Of a DNA stretch of 64,000 nt, positions 1 to 10,291 are shown piece after piece. The stretch is from Persephonella sp. (GTDB lineage: Bacteria > Aquificota > Aquificia > Aquificales > Hydrogenothermaceae). The stretch's first letter is position 1, and each line of letters opens with the position of its first letter. Below the pieces are notes generated by a model. The model was given only the letters and a program-made list of their open reading frames with translations. It was not told where the DNA came from and made no database searches. A program made the position numbers and the translations under genes. The stretch spans positions 62,001 through 126,000 of the forward strand of contig NZ_JALVTW010000011.1 in the NCBI RefSeq assembly GCF_027023985.1, in the 5' to 3' direction.

Positions 1-335
1 TGGAAAAAAGCAATAGTGTTGACCCTATGAACAGGACATTCACTATAAAAGCAGAACTTCCCCATGACCCAGATTTAAAGCCCGGAATGTATGGAAAGGT
101 AAAAATACCTGTTTCAAAAGAAGAAAAAATTCTTATACCAAAAACAGCAGTATTCCATTGGGGACAGCTTGATGCCGTTTACAAAGTAGATAAAGATGGC
201 ATTGCACATATAGCTTTCGTAAAGCTTGGAGAAGAAATAGATGGAAAAGTGGAAGTTATTTCTGGATTAAAACCCGGTGATGTTATTGTTGCAAGTGAAG
301 TTGATAAAGCTTGTGAAGGTTGCAAAGTTCGTTAA
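1..335 (+). CDS. RND efflux periplasmic adaptor, C-terminal part
   Basis: The gene is cut by the window edge; the frame is open from base 3 and runs through an internal Met at 27. The visible part reads VDPMNRTF, then KPGMYGKVKIPV, a pattern typical of the membrane-proximal beta-barrel of HlyD/AcrA-type membrane fusion proteins, and ends with a short domain containing SGLKPGDVIV. It would link the inner-membrane pump encoded 25 bases downstream to an outer-membrane channel. The product ends in a Cys-rich tail (ACEGCKVR), which is unusual for the family and might bind a metal, though that is a guess. It is co-transcribed with the next gene. Confidence 0.85.
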   Translation, partial: EKSNSVDPMNRTFTIKAELPHDPDLKPGMYGKVKIPVSKEEKILIPKTAVFHWGQLDAVYKVDKDGIAHIAFVKLGEEIDGKVEVISGLKPGDVIVASEVDKACEGCKVR

Positions 336-360
336 ACCACTTAGTAGCGGAGGAAAATAA

Positions 361-3300
361 ATGGATAAGATAAAGAAACAATACGGGCTTGCCGGAAAGA
401 TAGCTAAGGCTTTTATCAATTCACCTCTTACACCTTTACTTGTTTTAGCATCACTGCTAATGGGACTTTTTGCAGTTTTAACAACTCCAAGGGATGAGGA
501 ACCTCAAATTGTTGTTCCTATGATTGATATTATGGTTCCTGCACCGGGTAAGCAGGCAAAAGAAGTTGACAAGCTAATCACAAAGCCACTTGAAAAAATA
601 ATGTGGGAAGTTTCTGGTGTTGAGTATGTTTATTCTTACGCAGGAGATGGGTTTGGAATAACCACAGTTAGATTTTATGTTGGAACAGATCCTGAAGATG
701 CACTGGTAAGGCTTTATAGTAAGTTAAATTCTAATATGTATAGAATGCCTCCAGGCACAATGCGACCTATTGTAAAACCAAAATCAATTGATGATGTTCC
801 TATTCTTGCTCTGACATTTTACAGTGACAAATATAGTTCTTATGAACTTAGAAGATTTGTTGAACAGGTTGAAGATGAACTTAAGCAGTTAACAAATGTA
901 ACAGAAACCACAATAATAGGTTCCAAACCAAAAACAATAAATATATATTTTGACCAGGCTAAACTTAACGCATATCATATAATGCTTCCTCAAGTAGTTC
1001 AGGCACTGCAACAGGCTAACTTTACACTGCCTTCAGGGGAAATTGATGAGAATAATTACAAAGTAAAGGTAAGGACAGGGCAGTTTCTTAAAACAGTTGA
1101 GGATGTTAAAAATGTAGTTATTGGGGTTTACAACAACAAACCAATCTTTATAAAAGATGTTGCAAAGGTATTTGAAGGGGAAGGAGAACCTACAAATTAT
1201 GTTGAGTTTGGATACGGAGTTCAGGGAGAAGGAGATAGACATAAGATTTATAATGCTGTAACCCTTGCTATAGCAAAGAAAACAGGAAGTAACGCTGTTT
1301 TTGTCGCAGAAGACATTCTCCATAAACTGAAAGAAATCCAGGAAAAATATCTACCAAAAGATGTTCATGTAAAAGTAACAAGAAACTACGGTGAAACGGC
1401 TACAGAAAAGGCTAATGAGCTGATTGAACACCTTTTAATAGCAACATTTTCTATTGTTCTGCTGATTGCTGTAACACTTGGATGGAGAGAGTCCCTTATA
1501 GTTGCAGTTACTATTCCTGTTACACTGGCAATAGCACTGTTCCTCAGTGAGCTTTATGGATACTCACTAAACAGGGTTACATTATTTGCACTTATATTCT
1601 CAATCGGTATTCTGGTTGATAACTCTATTGTTGTTCTGGAAAACATACACAGATGGCTTGAGATGCGGAAACTTCCGCCTGATGAAGCGGCTGTCGTTGC
1701 AACAGATGAGGTTGGTAACCCAACAATCCTTGCAACATTTGCAGTTATTGTTGCTCTGCTTCCTATGGCTTTTGTTACAGGTATGATGGGCCCTTACATG
1801 AGACCTATACCTGTTAACTCTTCTGTTGCGATGTTCTTTTCTATGCTTGTTGCATTTATCCTGACACCGTATCTTGCAATAAGATGGCTTAAACATGAAG
1901 TAGAAGAACTTACTCCGAGAGACCTTGAGAAAGAGGAAGAGGAGACAGCAGGAGTTTTAGCAAAGTTATTTGAAAAAATCTATATGCCCTTATTTAAAAG
2001 CCGTTTAAAAAGATGGATATTCCTCGGTGTAATGGGATTGTTACTTCTGATATCTGTTGGAATGATTGTTAAAAGAGCCGTTCTTGTAAAAATGCTACCT
2101 TATGATAACAAAAGTGAACTGTTTATTGTCCTTGATATGCCAGAAGGAACAACTCTGGAAACTACATATACCGTAGCTAAAAAGCTTGCTGATTATGTCA
2201 AAAATGTGTCGGAAGTGGAAAACTATGTAATATATGCAGGAGTTCCTGCACCATTTGATTTTAACGGTCTTGCAAGGCACTACTATCTAAGAAAAGCACC
2301 TTACTATGCAATGATAAAGGTAAATCTTATTGGAAAACATGAAAGAAAAGCCCAGTCCCACGAAATAGCAGAAAGAATAAGAGATGATATAGCAAAAATT
2401 GCCAAAGCAAACGGTGCAAAATATGTGGCTGTTGTGGAACCTCCACCGGGACCACCGGTGCTTTCTCCGATAGTGGCTGAGGTATATGGTCCAGATTATA
2501 ATGAGCAGTTAAAAATTGCACATAAAATAAAGAAAATATTTGAACAAACACCGGGAATTATTGATGTAGGAATATACGCAAATCTACCTCAGAGGGAATA
2601 TATCCTGAAAATAGATAGGGAAAAGGTCAAACAGTATCACTTGAACGAAGAAATAATAGTTAAAACAATGAGAGTTGCACTTGCAGGATACGATGTCGGT
2701 CTCCTGTATTCAGATAAAGATATAGAACCTGTCAAATTATTTGTTAGACTTGATGATAAAAGTAGAACATCACTTGAAAAATTACTTGCGATGAAAATAC
2801 CAACACCAAAAGGTGGTATTCCAATTGGAACATTTGTTAAAGTAGAAAAAGGCAGCACACAACACGATATTTACAGGAAAAATCTGCAAAAAGTGGTTTA
2901 TGTAATTGCTAATGTTAATGATTCTGTCGGTTCTCCAGTTTATCCAATTATAGACCTGTGGGATAAGATAAAAGAGATTAAAACTCCTGATGGGAAAGGA
3001 ATTACAGAGCTCTTAACCCATCAACCTGAAATAGAAGACAAATACTATGTAAAATGGGACGGAGAATGGCAGATAACATATGAAACATTCAGGGATATGG
3101 GAATTGCTTTTGCAGTTGCAATTGTAGTTCTGTATATGCTTCTGGTTGGATGGTTTGGTTCATTTAGAATGCCTGCAGTAATAATGTCTCCAATTCCATT
3201 TACACTGGTTGGTATAATCCCGGGACACTGGCTTATGGGAGCATTCTTTACAGCAACTTCTATGATTGGATTTATAGCCCTTGCAGGTATTATTCTCAGG

Positions 3301-3618
3301 AACTCTATACTGCTTGTTCAGTTTGCAGAAGATAAGCTAAAAGAGGGATACTCTGTTGAAGAAGCGCTTCTTGAAGCTGGTATAGTTAGAACAAGGCCAA
3401 TTCTATTGACAGCTGCTGCGATTATCGTTGGTGCTTTTGTTATTATATTTGACCCGATATTTAATGGTCTTGCTATTGCTCTGATATTTGGAACAGGTGC
3501 TTCAACCCTGATTACACTGGTTGTTGTTCCAGTTCTGTATTACATGATAGAAAGAAAAAGAGCACTTACACTTGGTATGGCACCTGCTGTTCCAATTGAT
3601 GAAAAACCAGAAAAATAA
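361..3618 (+). CDS. RND-family efflux permease (AcrB/HAE superfamily)
   Basis: A 1085-residue inner-membrane proton-driven exporter. A GGAGG Shine-Dalgarno lies 9 bases before the ATG. The first helix (about residues 20-42) is followed by a large periplasmic porter loop, a block of helices (about 355-510), a second periplasmic loop and a final helix block (about 915-1070), the usual duplicated RND plan. The TM4 relay motif reads GILVDNSIVVLENIHR, with one Asp kept and the adjacent Asp of AcrB replaced by Asn, as in many divergent RND pumps. The substrate cannot be deduced from sequence. The adaptor gene lies just upstream; an outer-membrane channel gene is not in view. A strong terminator follows, so this ends the operon. 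Confidence 0.92.
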   Translation: MDKIKKQYGLAGKIAKAFINSPLTPLLVLASLLMGLFAVLTTPRDEEPQIVVPMIDIMVPAPGKQAKEVDKLITKPLEKIMWEVSGVEYVYSYAGDGFGITTVRFYVGTDPEDALVRLYSKLNSNMYRMPPGTMRPIVKPKSIDDVPILALTFYSDKYSSYELRRFVEQVEDELKQLTNVTETTIIGSKPKTINIYFDQAKLNAYHIMLPQVVQALQQANFTLPSGEIDENNYKVKVRTGQFLKTVEDVKNVVIGVYNNKPIFIKDVAKVFEGEGEPTNYVEFGYGVQGEGDRHKIYNAVTLAIAKKTGSNAVFVAEDILHKLKEIQEKYLPKDVHVKVTRNYGETATEKANELIEHLLIATFSIVLLIAVTLGWRESLIVAVTIPVTLAIALFLSELYGYSLNRVTLFALIFSIGILVDNSIVVLENIHRWLEMRKLPPDEAAVVATDEVGNPTILATFAVIVALLPMAFVTGMMGPYMRPIPVNSSVAMFFSMLVAFILTPYLAIRWLKHEVEELTPRDLEKEEEETAGVLAKLFEKIYMPLFKSRLKRWIFLGVMGLLLLISVGMIVKRAVLVKMLPYDNKSELFIVLDMPEGTTLETTYTVAKKLADYVKNVSEVENYVIYAGVPAPFDFNGLARHYYLRKAPYYAMIKVNLIGKHERKAQSHEIAERIRDDIAKIAKANGAKYVAVVEPPPGPPVLSPIVAEVYGPDYNEQLKIAHKIKKIFEQTPGIIDVGIYANLPQREYILKIDREKVKQYHLNEEIIVKTMRVALAGYDVGLLYSDKDIEPVKLFVRLDDKSRTSLEKLLAMKIPTPKGGIPIGTFVKVEKGSTQHDIYRKNLQKVVYVIANVNDSVGSPVYPIIDLWDKIKEIKTPDGKGITELLTHQPEIEDKYYVKWDGEWQITYETFRDMGIAFAVAIVVLYMLLVGWFGSFRMPAVIMSPIPFTLVGIIPGHWLMGAFFTATSMIGFIALAGIILRNSILLVQFAEDKLKEGYSVEEALLEAGIVRTRPILLTAAAIIVGAFVIIFDPIFNGLAIALIFGTGASTLITLVVVPVLYYMIERKRALTLGMAPAVPIDEKPEK

Positions 3619-3625
3619 TCATATA

Positions 3626-3652
3626 GGGGCGTCTTCGCCCCTTTTATTTTTG
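3626..3652 (+). terminator. rho-independent terminator of the RND operon
   Basis: A 6-bp GC stem GGGGCG/CGCCCC with loop TCTT (3626-3641) is followed by TTTTATTTTT. It starts 8 bases after the permease stop. Confidence 0.88.
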
Positions 3653-3735
3653 TTTAAAATTTCGTATATAAATTTTTAAATTTGTTCCCCAAATACTTTC
3701 AGGAAAAAATATCTGCTTTCTGACCCATTATCAAA

Positions 3736-3788
3736 TTGTTTATTATATTAAACAAAATTTGATATAATTTGTTTATTATGGAAAACAT
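3736..3788 (+). promoter_or_regulatory. twin palindromic operator and leaderless promoter of the first DUF4143-type ATPase
   Basis: Copy 1 (3736-3755) is TTGTTTA-TTATAT-TAAACAA, a perfect 7-bp inverted repeat. Copy 2 (3769-3788) is TTGTTTA-TTATGG-AAAACAT, an imperfect one. The first 19 bases of the copies match at 16 positions and are offset by exactly 33 bp. A consensus -10 box TATAAT (3763-3768) lies between them. The likely start ATG (3778) lies in the spacer of copy 2, 9 bases after the -10, so the mRNA would be leaderless. Copy 1 covers the region where a -35 element would be. Binding here would block the promoter. The second ATPase gene (61906) has the same layout with a different sequence. 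Confidence 0.7.
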
Positions 3789-4977
3789 TTTTAGTTTATT
3801 TCAGGAAAGATTTATAAGTTTACTTGCCAGATTTGATATTAGCTATAAAAGGTATTTTTATAAAAAAATAAATCTAAACGATAAATTAATTGGTATTATC
3901 GGGGCAAGAGGAGTTGGGAAAACAACATTTCTTTTACAATATCTCAAAGAAAATAAGCTTCCGATTTCAAAAAAACTTTATATATCAGCAGACAGTATAG
4001 AATTCAGTGATATTTCTCTATTTGAGTTCGCAAAATATTTTGAAAGTGTTGGAGGAAAAGTCTTAGTAATAGATGAGATTCATAAATATAAAGATTTTGA
4101 AAAACATTTAAAGCAAATTTATGATTTTTTAAATCTGAAAGTTTTATTTTCAGGTTCCTCAGCTATCAGATTGGAACACTCCAAAAGTGATTTAAGCAGA
4201 AGGGCTGCAATTTATAAAGTAAATGGTCTGTCTTATAGAGAGTTTTTAGAATTAAAACTTGGAGTTTCATTTAAAAGCTATACTCTTAAAGAAATTTTAG
4301 AGAATCATATTGATATTTCTTATGAAATTTCAAAAATCATAAAGCCCCTTGAGTATTGGAAAGAATACTTGCAAAAAGGTTTTTATCCATTCTATTTTGA
4401 AAATCCAGAAACTTATTACATAAAACTGGAACAAATCATAAATACAGTAATAGAAACGGATCTGCCTTTTGTTTTTAACATTGAAATTGAAAACTTAATT
4501 AAGTTAAAAAAGTTAGTAAAACTGATATGTGTTTCAGAACCTTACGAACTTAATTTATCCAAATTGGCTCAGAAAATAGAGATAAACCGAGTTACTTTAT
4601 ACAAATATATAGATTATCTACATAGAGGAGATATTCTGTTTATTTTAAAATCTTCTCAAAAAGGAGATAGTATTTTTACCAAACCTGAAAAAATATATAT
4701 GAACAACACAAATCTGAATTATTGTTATTGTGAAAATCCTAAAATCGGAACAATAAGAGAAACATTTATAATTTCAATGCTTCGGGAAGACCATCAGATT
4801 GAATATCCTAAAAAGGGTGATATTAGGATTGATGGAAAATATATATTTGAGATAGGAGGAAAAAATAAAAAACAAACTCAGATAAAAAATCTAAAAAATA
4901 GCTTTTTGATAATAGATGATATAGAAGTTGGAACAAAAAACAGAATACCGTTGTGGTTGTTTGGATTTTTGTATTAA
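3778..4977 (+). CDS. AAA ATPase of the DUF4143 group (cellular role unknown)
   Basis: About 399 residues from ATG 3778; TTG 3769 is in frame but lies 0-2 bases after the -10 box and is unlikely. A Walker A motif GARGVGKTT is followed by Walker B VLVIDEIHKY about 50 residues later and a sensor-like SGSSA. A winged-helix-like segment lies at about residues 258-297 (LSKLAQKIEINRVTLYKYI). The C-terminus is short and holds a PD-(D/E)XK-like piece (GDIRIDGKYIFEIGG, then K). ATPases of this type are frequent in archaea and thermophilic bacteria and have no established role. The gene stands alone between a terminator and a convergent gene. The helix-turn-helix and the promoter palindromes make autoregulation plausible. 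Confidence 0.82.
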   Translation: MENIFSLFQERFISLLARFDISYKRYFYKKINLNDKLIGIIGARGVGKTTFLLQYLKENKLPISKKLYISADSIEFSDISLFEFAKYFESVGGKVLVIDEIHKYKDFEKHLKQIYDFLNLKVLFSGSSAIRLEHSKSDLSRRAAIYKVNGLSYREFLELKLGVSFKSYTLKEILENHIDISYEISKIIKPLEYWKEYLQKGFYPFYFENPETYYIKLEQIINTVIETDLPFVFNIEIENLIKLKKLVKLICVSEPYELNLSKLAQKIEINRVTLYKYIDYLHRGDILFILKSSQKGDSIFTKPEKIYMNNTNLNYCYCENPKIGTIRETFIISMLREDHQIEYPKKGDIRIDGKYIFEIGGKNKKQTQIKNLKNSFLIIDDIEVGTKNRIPLWLFGFLY

Positions 4978-4984
4978 CTAAAAG

Positions 4985-5812
4985 TCATCTTGGTATATTT
5001 ATCACTATTTGATAAGCCTGGTTTTTAGGGATTTTGTATTGCTGGGAAATTGTTTTGGCTATCTCTTTAGCTTTTAATCCTTGAGAAATAAGTTCTTTTA
5101 TTGTTTTTTCTATTTCCTCGATATCAATCTGTTTTTCTACAACAGGATGGCATATTATAACAAATTCACCTTTCAGGTATTCCTCTTTTGAGCTTAATTC
5201 CTGTATAACCTGTGCAGGTTTGCCTCTGAAGAATTTTTCATGGATTTTTGTAAGTTCTTTTGCTACAACAACATCGGATTCAGGAGCAAGTTCGTTAATA
5301 TTTTGTAGTGTGTTCAAAACCCTTTTAGGACTTTCATACAGTATAAACGTTATTCCTATATTTATAAGCTCCTGAAGCCTTTTTAGTTTTTTTTCTTTTT
5401 TGTTAGGCAGGAATCCTTCAAACAAAAATCTATCTGTCGGAAGTCCTGAAGCTGATAATGCCACAGCACCTGCAAATGCTCCCGGTATCGGAACAACCTG
5501 ATAACCTTTTTCCCAAGCCAGTTTTACCACTCTGTATCCTGGGTCAGATATGCAGGGAGTGCCGGCGTCAGATACAAGAGCTATATCTTCCTTCTCCAGC
5601 AAAGAAACAAGTTTTTTTGCTGTTTCTTCTTCATTATGTTCGTGGTAAGAAATAAGTTTTTTTCCTGTAATTGAGTAATGGGTAAGTAGCCTGTGGGTTA
5701 TCCTTGTATCCTCACAGGCTATAATATTTACTGATTTTAAGACTTCAATAGCTCTAAATGTTATATCTTTTAGATTTCCTATTGGTGTTGCAACAACATA
5801 AAGCGTTCCCAT
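4985..5812 (-). CDS. rsmI: 16S rRNA 2'-O-ribose C1402 methyltransferase
   Basis: 275 residues, the usual length. The N-terminus LYVVATPIGNLKDITFRA, the CEDTR motif, LVSDAGTPCISDPG and the PIPGAFAGAVALSASGLPT segment are diagnostic of RsmI, a SAM-dependent member of the tetrapyrrole methylase fold that modifies C1402 in the ribosomal P site. The start overlaps the stop of the upstream secreted-protein gene (TAATG), so translation is probably coupled. It is convergent with the ATPase gene, only 7 bases apart. Confidence 0.96.
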   Translation of the reverse strand: MGTLYVVATPIGNLKDITFRAIEVLKSVNIIACEDTRITHRLLTHYSITGKKLISYHEHNEEETAKKLVSLLEKEDIALVSDAGTPCISDPGYRVVKLAWEKGYQVVPIPGAFAGAVALSASGLPTDRFLFEGFLPNKKEKKLKRLQELINIGITFILYESPKRVLNTLQNINELAPESDVVVAKELTKIHEKFFRGKPAQVIQELSSKEEYLKGEFVIICHPVVEKQIDIEEIEKTIKELISQGLKAKEIAKTISQQYKIPKNQAYQIVINIPR

Positions 5813-6609
5813 TATGGAAGGACAGCAGATAAAGTTGTGTTTTTGATAAATATACCGTTTTTATAAACGGAAACTTCTCCGTTTATGAGACCATTTATAC
5901 GCTGATTAACTTCTCTTTGTAATATTTTTATCCTTTTTTCTGTGTGTGGAGGTATAGATATTTCAGAAAATTTTTTATTTTTCATTTCCCAGATAATAAG
6001 ATTTATTTTTCTAAAATCAACTACAGTATTGTTATCTATGATTAGATATCCTGTTAAATATTTTTTCCCGTCTCTTATATCAAGAATATAATGAACTTTC
6101 CAGCTTATCCCCTGAATTGGATACTTTATTTTGAATGTTTCAGATTTTGCTTCATTTGAGTTTACTTTTAATGTTATTTGAGGGGAGAAAAGTTCTTCCC
6201 ATCTTTCAGGTGAGGATATTCTGGAAGGAAATTCAGGTAGAGTTGTAACTATAAATCCTTTTTTAGAGTTTATTGTTATGTATTTGCCGTTAATTGAGAT
6301 AACATCTCCTCTGATTATTCTGCCTTCTCCTTCAATTGTTACATGTTTTCCTATGAGATTTTTTTTCCAGTTTAGAGAAGTTTTTTCCAGAATGTAGCTG
6401 CTGATTGTTGAACCACCTGTTGTAGATATTTTAATTGCATTGTAATCTGCAATAGGAAGAATAGAAATCGGGCCAATCAGATTTTCTCCCTGAGCTACCA
6501 TAAACTCTTCTTCTTGAATGTATGTTGCATATTTGCCTTTAGTTAAAATCAGGGTATCTGCGAAAGTAATTGAGAATATACACAGAAACACAACCAGAAT
6601 TTTTTTCAA
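5812..6609 (-). CDS. secreted protein with a DUF4139-like C-terminal region
   Basis: 265 residues from a TTG start preceded by GAGGTGAG. The N-terminus is a clear Sec signal peptide (KKILVVFLCIFSITFA, cleaved after Ala-Asp or near it), so the product is exported. The middle is rich in short beta strands. From about residue 165 the pattern YPIQGISWKVHYILDI followed by a repeated strand pattern resembles DUF4139, a beta domain of unknown function. No catalytic motif is visible. The neighbour rsmI overlaps it by one base. The family assignment rests on pattern resemblance only. Confidence 0.6.
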   Translation of the reverse strand: MKKILVVFLCIFSITFADTLILTKGKYATYIQEEEFMVAQGENLIGPISILPIADYNAIKISTTGGSTISSYILEKTSLNWKKNLIGKHVTIEGEGRIIRGDVISINGKYITINSKKGFIVTTLPEFPSRISSPERWEELFSPQITLKVNSNEAKSETFKIKYPIQGISWKVHYILDIRDGKKYLTGYLIIDNNTVVDFRKINLIIWEMKNKKFSEISIPPHTEKRIKILQREVNQRINGLINGEVSVYKNGIFIKNTTLSAVLP

Positions 6610-6700
6610 TTTCTCACCTCGCCATAGTTATTTGAAGATAATAATATAACAAATATTTTATAATATCTTATTGGCTAAATAATTGTCAGGAGGACTTTCT

Positions 6701-9385
6701 TTGAGCAGAGAATACAACTTTTCCCAGATAGAAGAAAAACTTCTTAAAGAATGGGAAGAAAACAATGTATTTAAAACAGAAGAAAAGCCAGATAAAGAAA
6801 AATTCTATGTCCTTGAGATGTTCCCTTATCCTTCAGGAAGAATTCATATGGGACACGTTAGAAACTATGCTATTGGTGATGTTGTAAATAGATACCTTAG
6901 AATGAAAGGTAAAAACACCCTTCACCCTATGGGATGGGATGCTTTTGGAATGCCTGCTGAAAATGCAGCAATAAAAAGCGGCGTCCATCCTGCAAAATGG
7001 ACTTATGAAAATATTGATTATATGAGAAAAGAGCTTAAAAGGCTTGGTTTTTCTTATGACTGGGATAGGGAGGTAACAACCTGCTCTCCAGAATACTACA
7101 GATGGAACCAGTGGATTTTCCTTAAAATGCTTGAAAAAGGCATAGCTTACAGAAAATCGGCAGTTGTTAACTGGTGCCCCCATGATATGACTGTTCTTGC
7201 AAATGAGCAGGTTATAGAGGGAAGATGCTGGAGATGTGATACCCCTGTTGTTCAAAAGGAAATACCTTCATGGTTTCTTAGAATAACAGATTATGCTGAG
7301 GTTCTTCTTGATGACCTTGAGGAGCTAAAGGGAAAGTGGCCTGAAGCTGTTCTTACGATGCAGAAGAACTGGATAGGAAAGTCTATTGGTGCAACAATTA
7401 GATTTCCAATAGAGGACTCAACCTCTGTTTTAGAGGTATTCACCACAAGACCAGACACCATTTTTGGTGTTACATTTATGGCTTTAGCCCCAGAACACCC
7501 CCTTGCAATAGAACTTGCAAAAGGCACAGAATATGAAGAAGAAGTTGAAGCATTTGTAAATAAATATCTCTCAATGTCCACAAGAGACAGAAACATCGTT
7601 GATGAAAAAGAGGGTGTCTTCACAGGTAGATATGCCATAAACCCATTAACAAATGAAAAGGTTCCAATATGGATAGCAAACTATATCCTATGGGGATATG
7701 GAACAGGAGCAATTATGGCTGTTCCTGCTCATGATGAAAGAGACCACGAGTTTGCTAAAAAATACGGTATTCCTATAAAACCTGTTATAAAGCCTGTTGA
7801 AGGAGAACGGGATTACGAAAAAGAGGCGTTTACAGAAGAAGGTATTTTAATCAACTCCAATGGATTTGATGGATTAACCTCAGAAGAAGCAAAAGAAAAA
7901 ATCACTCAGGAGCTTGAAAAAAAAGGCATAGGAGAAAAAACTATAAACTTCAGGCTTAGAGACTGGAATATATCAAGACAGAGATACTGGGGAACACCAA
8001 TTCCTGTTATATACTGTGATGATTGTGGAATAGTCCCTGTTCCAGAAAAAGACCTTCCTGTAGTTCTTCCTGAAAATGTTGAGTTTACAGGAATGGGTAA
8101 TCCACTGGAAAAGGTTGAAGAGTTTGTAAATACAACCTGTCCAAAATGTGGAAAGCCAGCAAGAAGAGAAACAGACACAATGGACACATTTATAGATAGC
8201 TCATGGTATTTCCTTAGATACTGTGACCCTCATAATTACAAAGCACCATTTGATAAAGAAAAGGCAGACTACTGGATGCCTGTTGACCTATATATAGGTG
8301 GTATTGAGCATGCAGTTCTTCACCTTCTTTATTCAAGATTTTTCACAAAATTCCTGAAAGAAATAGGACTTGTAGATGTTAAAGAGCCATTTACCCAGCT
8401 TTTAACTCAGGGAATGGTTCTAAAAAAATGGATAAAGATAGAAAAACTCCTTGAGATATTAGGGCTCACCGAGAATTCAACTCTAACAGAGCTTTTCGCC
8501 AAATATAATATAGACAAAACAGATGATAAAACCATAAAACAGTGGCTTGAGGAAAACCATTTAACAATAAACGATAATGCCACGTTACTCTTTGAGAAAC
8601 TCGGGCTACCTATGGAAAAACTCAAAGAGCTTGAGGAGGAATACGGAAAAGCAGACAAAATGTCCAAATCAAAACATAACACAGTTGACCCTGATGAGAT
8701 GATAGCAAAATACGGGGCTGATACAGTCAGGTTATATACTCTATTTGCTGCACCACCTCAAAATAGCTTTGCATGGACAGATAGCGGTATAGAAGGAGCA
8801 CATAGGTTTTTAAGAAGGGTGTGGAATTTTGTAAATGACAGAGCAGAAGAAATAAAAGGCGTATCTTATTCAAAAGAAGACTTTAAAAATCTATCAGAAG
8901 AAGACCAGAAGCTTAGAAGAAAACTCCACCAGACAATCAAAAAAGTAAATGATGATATAACCAGAGAATACCAGTTTAATACTGCAATAGCAGCTATTAT
9001 GGAGCTTATGAATGAACTTACTTCATATAAGGGAGAAAATAAAAAGCTGTTAAAAGAAGCGATAGAAAATCTAATTTTGATGCTTTCCCCTTTTACACCG
9101 TTTATTGCAGACGAACTGTGGAGAATAATTGGGAATACCGGTTATACAATTGAACAAAAATTCCCTGAGCCAGATGAAGAGGCTTTAATAGAAAAAACAA
9201 AAGAGATACCTGTCCAGATTAACGGTAAAGTTAGAGCTAAAATAACTGTTCCTGCAGATGCAGATGAAGAAACCGTCAAAAATATTGCTTTTGAAAATGA
9301 AAATGTCAAAAAATGGACAGAAGGTAAAAATATAGTTAAGGTTATCTTTATAAAAGGAAAAATTTTGAATATAGTTGTCAAGTAA
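6701..9385 (+). CDS. leuS: leucyl-tRNA synthetase, single chain
   Basis: 894 residues from TTG 6701; the AGGAGG at 6688-6693 is 7 bases upstream, so the in-frame TTG at 6683 (5' of that Shine-Dalgarno) is rejected. The class Ia signature is HMGH (residues 49-52) and KMSKS is at about 652-656. The editing domain carries the T-rich TTRPDTIFG and the conserved Asp region AVPAHDERD. The zinc-type Cys clusters CPHD and CPKCG are present. Between QGMVLKKW and KADKMSKSK there is a long, Lys/Glu-rich leucine-specific insertion of about 80 residues. In Aquifex aeolicus LeuRS is known to be split into two subunits near this region; here it is one gene. It charges tRNA-Leu in the cytoplasm. Confidence 0.97.
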   Translation: MSREYNFSQIEEKLLKEWEENNVFKTEEKPDKEKFYVLEMFPYPSGRIHMGHVRNYAIGDVVNRYLRMKGKNTLHPMGWDAFGMPAENAAIKSGVHPAKWTYENIDYMRKELKRLGFSYDWDREVTTCSPEYYRWNQWIFLKMLEKGIAYRKSAVVNWCPHDMTVLANEQVIEGRCWRCDTPVVQKEIPSWFLRITDYAEVLLDDLEELKGKWPEAVLTMQKNWIGKSIGATIRFPIEDSTSVLEVFTTRPDTIFGVTFMALAPEHPLAIELAKGTEYEEEVEAFVNKYLSMSTRDRNIVDEKEGVFTGRYAINPLTNEKVPIWIANYILWGYGTGAIMAVPAHDERDHEFAKKYGIPIKPVIKPVEGERDYEKEAFTEEGILINSNGFDGLTSEEAKEKITQELEKKGIGEKTINFRLRDWNISRQRYWGTPIPVIYCDDCGIVPVPEKDLPVVLPENVEFTGMGNPLEKVEEFVNTTCPKCGKPARRETDTMDTFIDSSWYFLRYCDPHNYKAPFDKEKADYWMPVDLYIGGIEHAVLHLLYSRFFTKFLKEIGLVDVKEPFTQLLTQGMVLKKWIKIEKLLEILGLTENSTLTELFAKYNIDKTDDKTIKQWLEENHLTINDNATLLFEKLGLPMEKLKELEEEYGKADKMSKSKHNTVDPDEMIAKYGADTVRLYTLFAAPPQNSFAWTDSGIEGAHRFLRRVWNFVNDRAEEIKGVSYSKEDFKNLSEEDQKLRRKLHQTIKKVNDDITREYQFNTAIAAIMELMNELTSYKGENKKLLKEAIENLILMLSPFTPFIADELWRIIGNTGYTIEQKFPEPDEEALIEKTKEIPVQINGKVRAKITVPADADEETVKNIAFENENVKKWTEGKNIVKVIFIKGKILNIVVK

Positions 9386-9403
9386 ACAGGAAAGGGGAGG
9401 GGG

Positions 9404-10231
9404 ATGAAAAATTTTAAGGAAACATGGAGCTGGGCTTTTTCTGTTATTGGTATACCCAAATTATTCTGGAGTTTATTTTTTCTATTGTTTGGAACAACAA
9501 TAATATCTTTTATTCCTATTATTGGAAATATTACTATACTGATAGAAATTGTATTTTTTTCAGTATCTTTGAAGATAGCAAAAATTTTTGACGAAAGTTC
9601 TTCACGACAGGAATATAAGAATAAATTGGCTTCACTGGAATTTAAAAAACTTCTTTTTGATGAAATAGTTAAAGCTTCCGCTGTTTTTCTCGGGTTTATT
9701 ATTATTATGGTTATTTCTTTTATTTTGACCTTTCTTCCTATATTTTTCCTTGCTCTTAAAGGTGCAACAGGAGGTAATATAGATTTTTATGATGCATTGT
9801 ATATGCTGCCGTTTTTAATCATTATTTCAATTATTTTTTATATGTACCCATACATTATAGGTAAGGTTGCTTTAAAGTCTGAAACTTTTGAAGATGCCTT
9901 TAAAGCAATGTTTGCTTTTGTTTTTCCTTCTGAATTGAAAAAGGTAATTTTCAATCTGAAGTATTTTATTCTTTCTTTGAAAGCTTTTTTAGTGTTTTTA
10001 GTCATAGGTATCATATTTTTCATTTCTCTCATTCCTGTATTTCCTGCCATGGCAAAACTGGATGAAAATGAATTTAGTGCCTTGTTAATTCTAGATTATT
10101 TATACATCTCTATTGTTTTTTCTTTTATATATCTATATATGCTGTTTTTTATGTCAAATTTTTATGCCCTTGCTTACAGAACAGCAGAAGAAAAAACGGA
10201 ATTTGAGAAATCTGTTCAGGGATTGTTTTAA
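9404..10231 (+). CDS. polytopic membrane protein, function unknown
   Basis: 275 residues with GGGGAGGGGG just upstream of the ATG. About five or six hydrophobic segments are visible: near residues 17-60, 88-118, 126-150, 185-212 and 225-250. The topology (paired helices separated by a short soluble piece, with the last third ending LYMLFFMSNFYALAYRTAEE) resembles uncharacterised DUF-type membrane proteins that some bacteria annotate as glycerophosphoryl-diester-phosphodiesterase membrane domains, but no motif supports a function. It follows leuS by 18 bases and could share its transcript. Confidence 0.7.
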   Translation: MKNFKETWSWAFSVIGIPKLFWSLFFLLFGTTIISFIPIIGNITILIEIVFFSVSLKIAKIFDESSSRQEYKNKLASLEFKKLLFDEIVKASAVFLGFIIIMVISFILTFLPIFFLALKGATGGNIDFYDALYMLPFLIIISIIFYMYPYIIGKVALKSETFEDAFKAMFAFVFPSELKKVIFNLKYFILSLKAFLVFLVIGIIFFISLIPVFPAMAKLDENEFSALLILDYLYISIVFSFIYLYMLFFMSNFYALAYRTAEEKTEFEKSVQGLF

Positions 10232-10291
10232 AGATTACATAACACTATGATAAACTAAAGATAAGGTCTATCTATCTAAGGAGGAGCAGAA

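Noticed and set aside
3769-3771. TTG 3769 as start of the first ATPase
   Set aside because: It begins directly after the -10 box, whereas ATG 3778 has the usual leaderless spacing.
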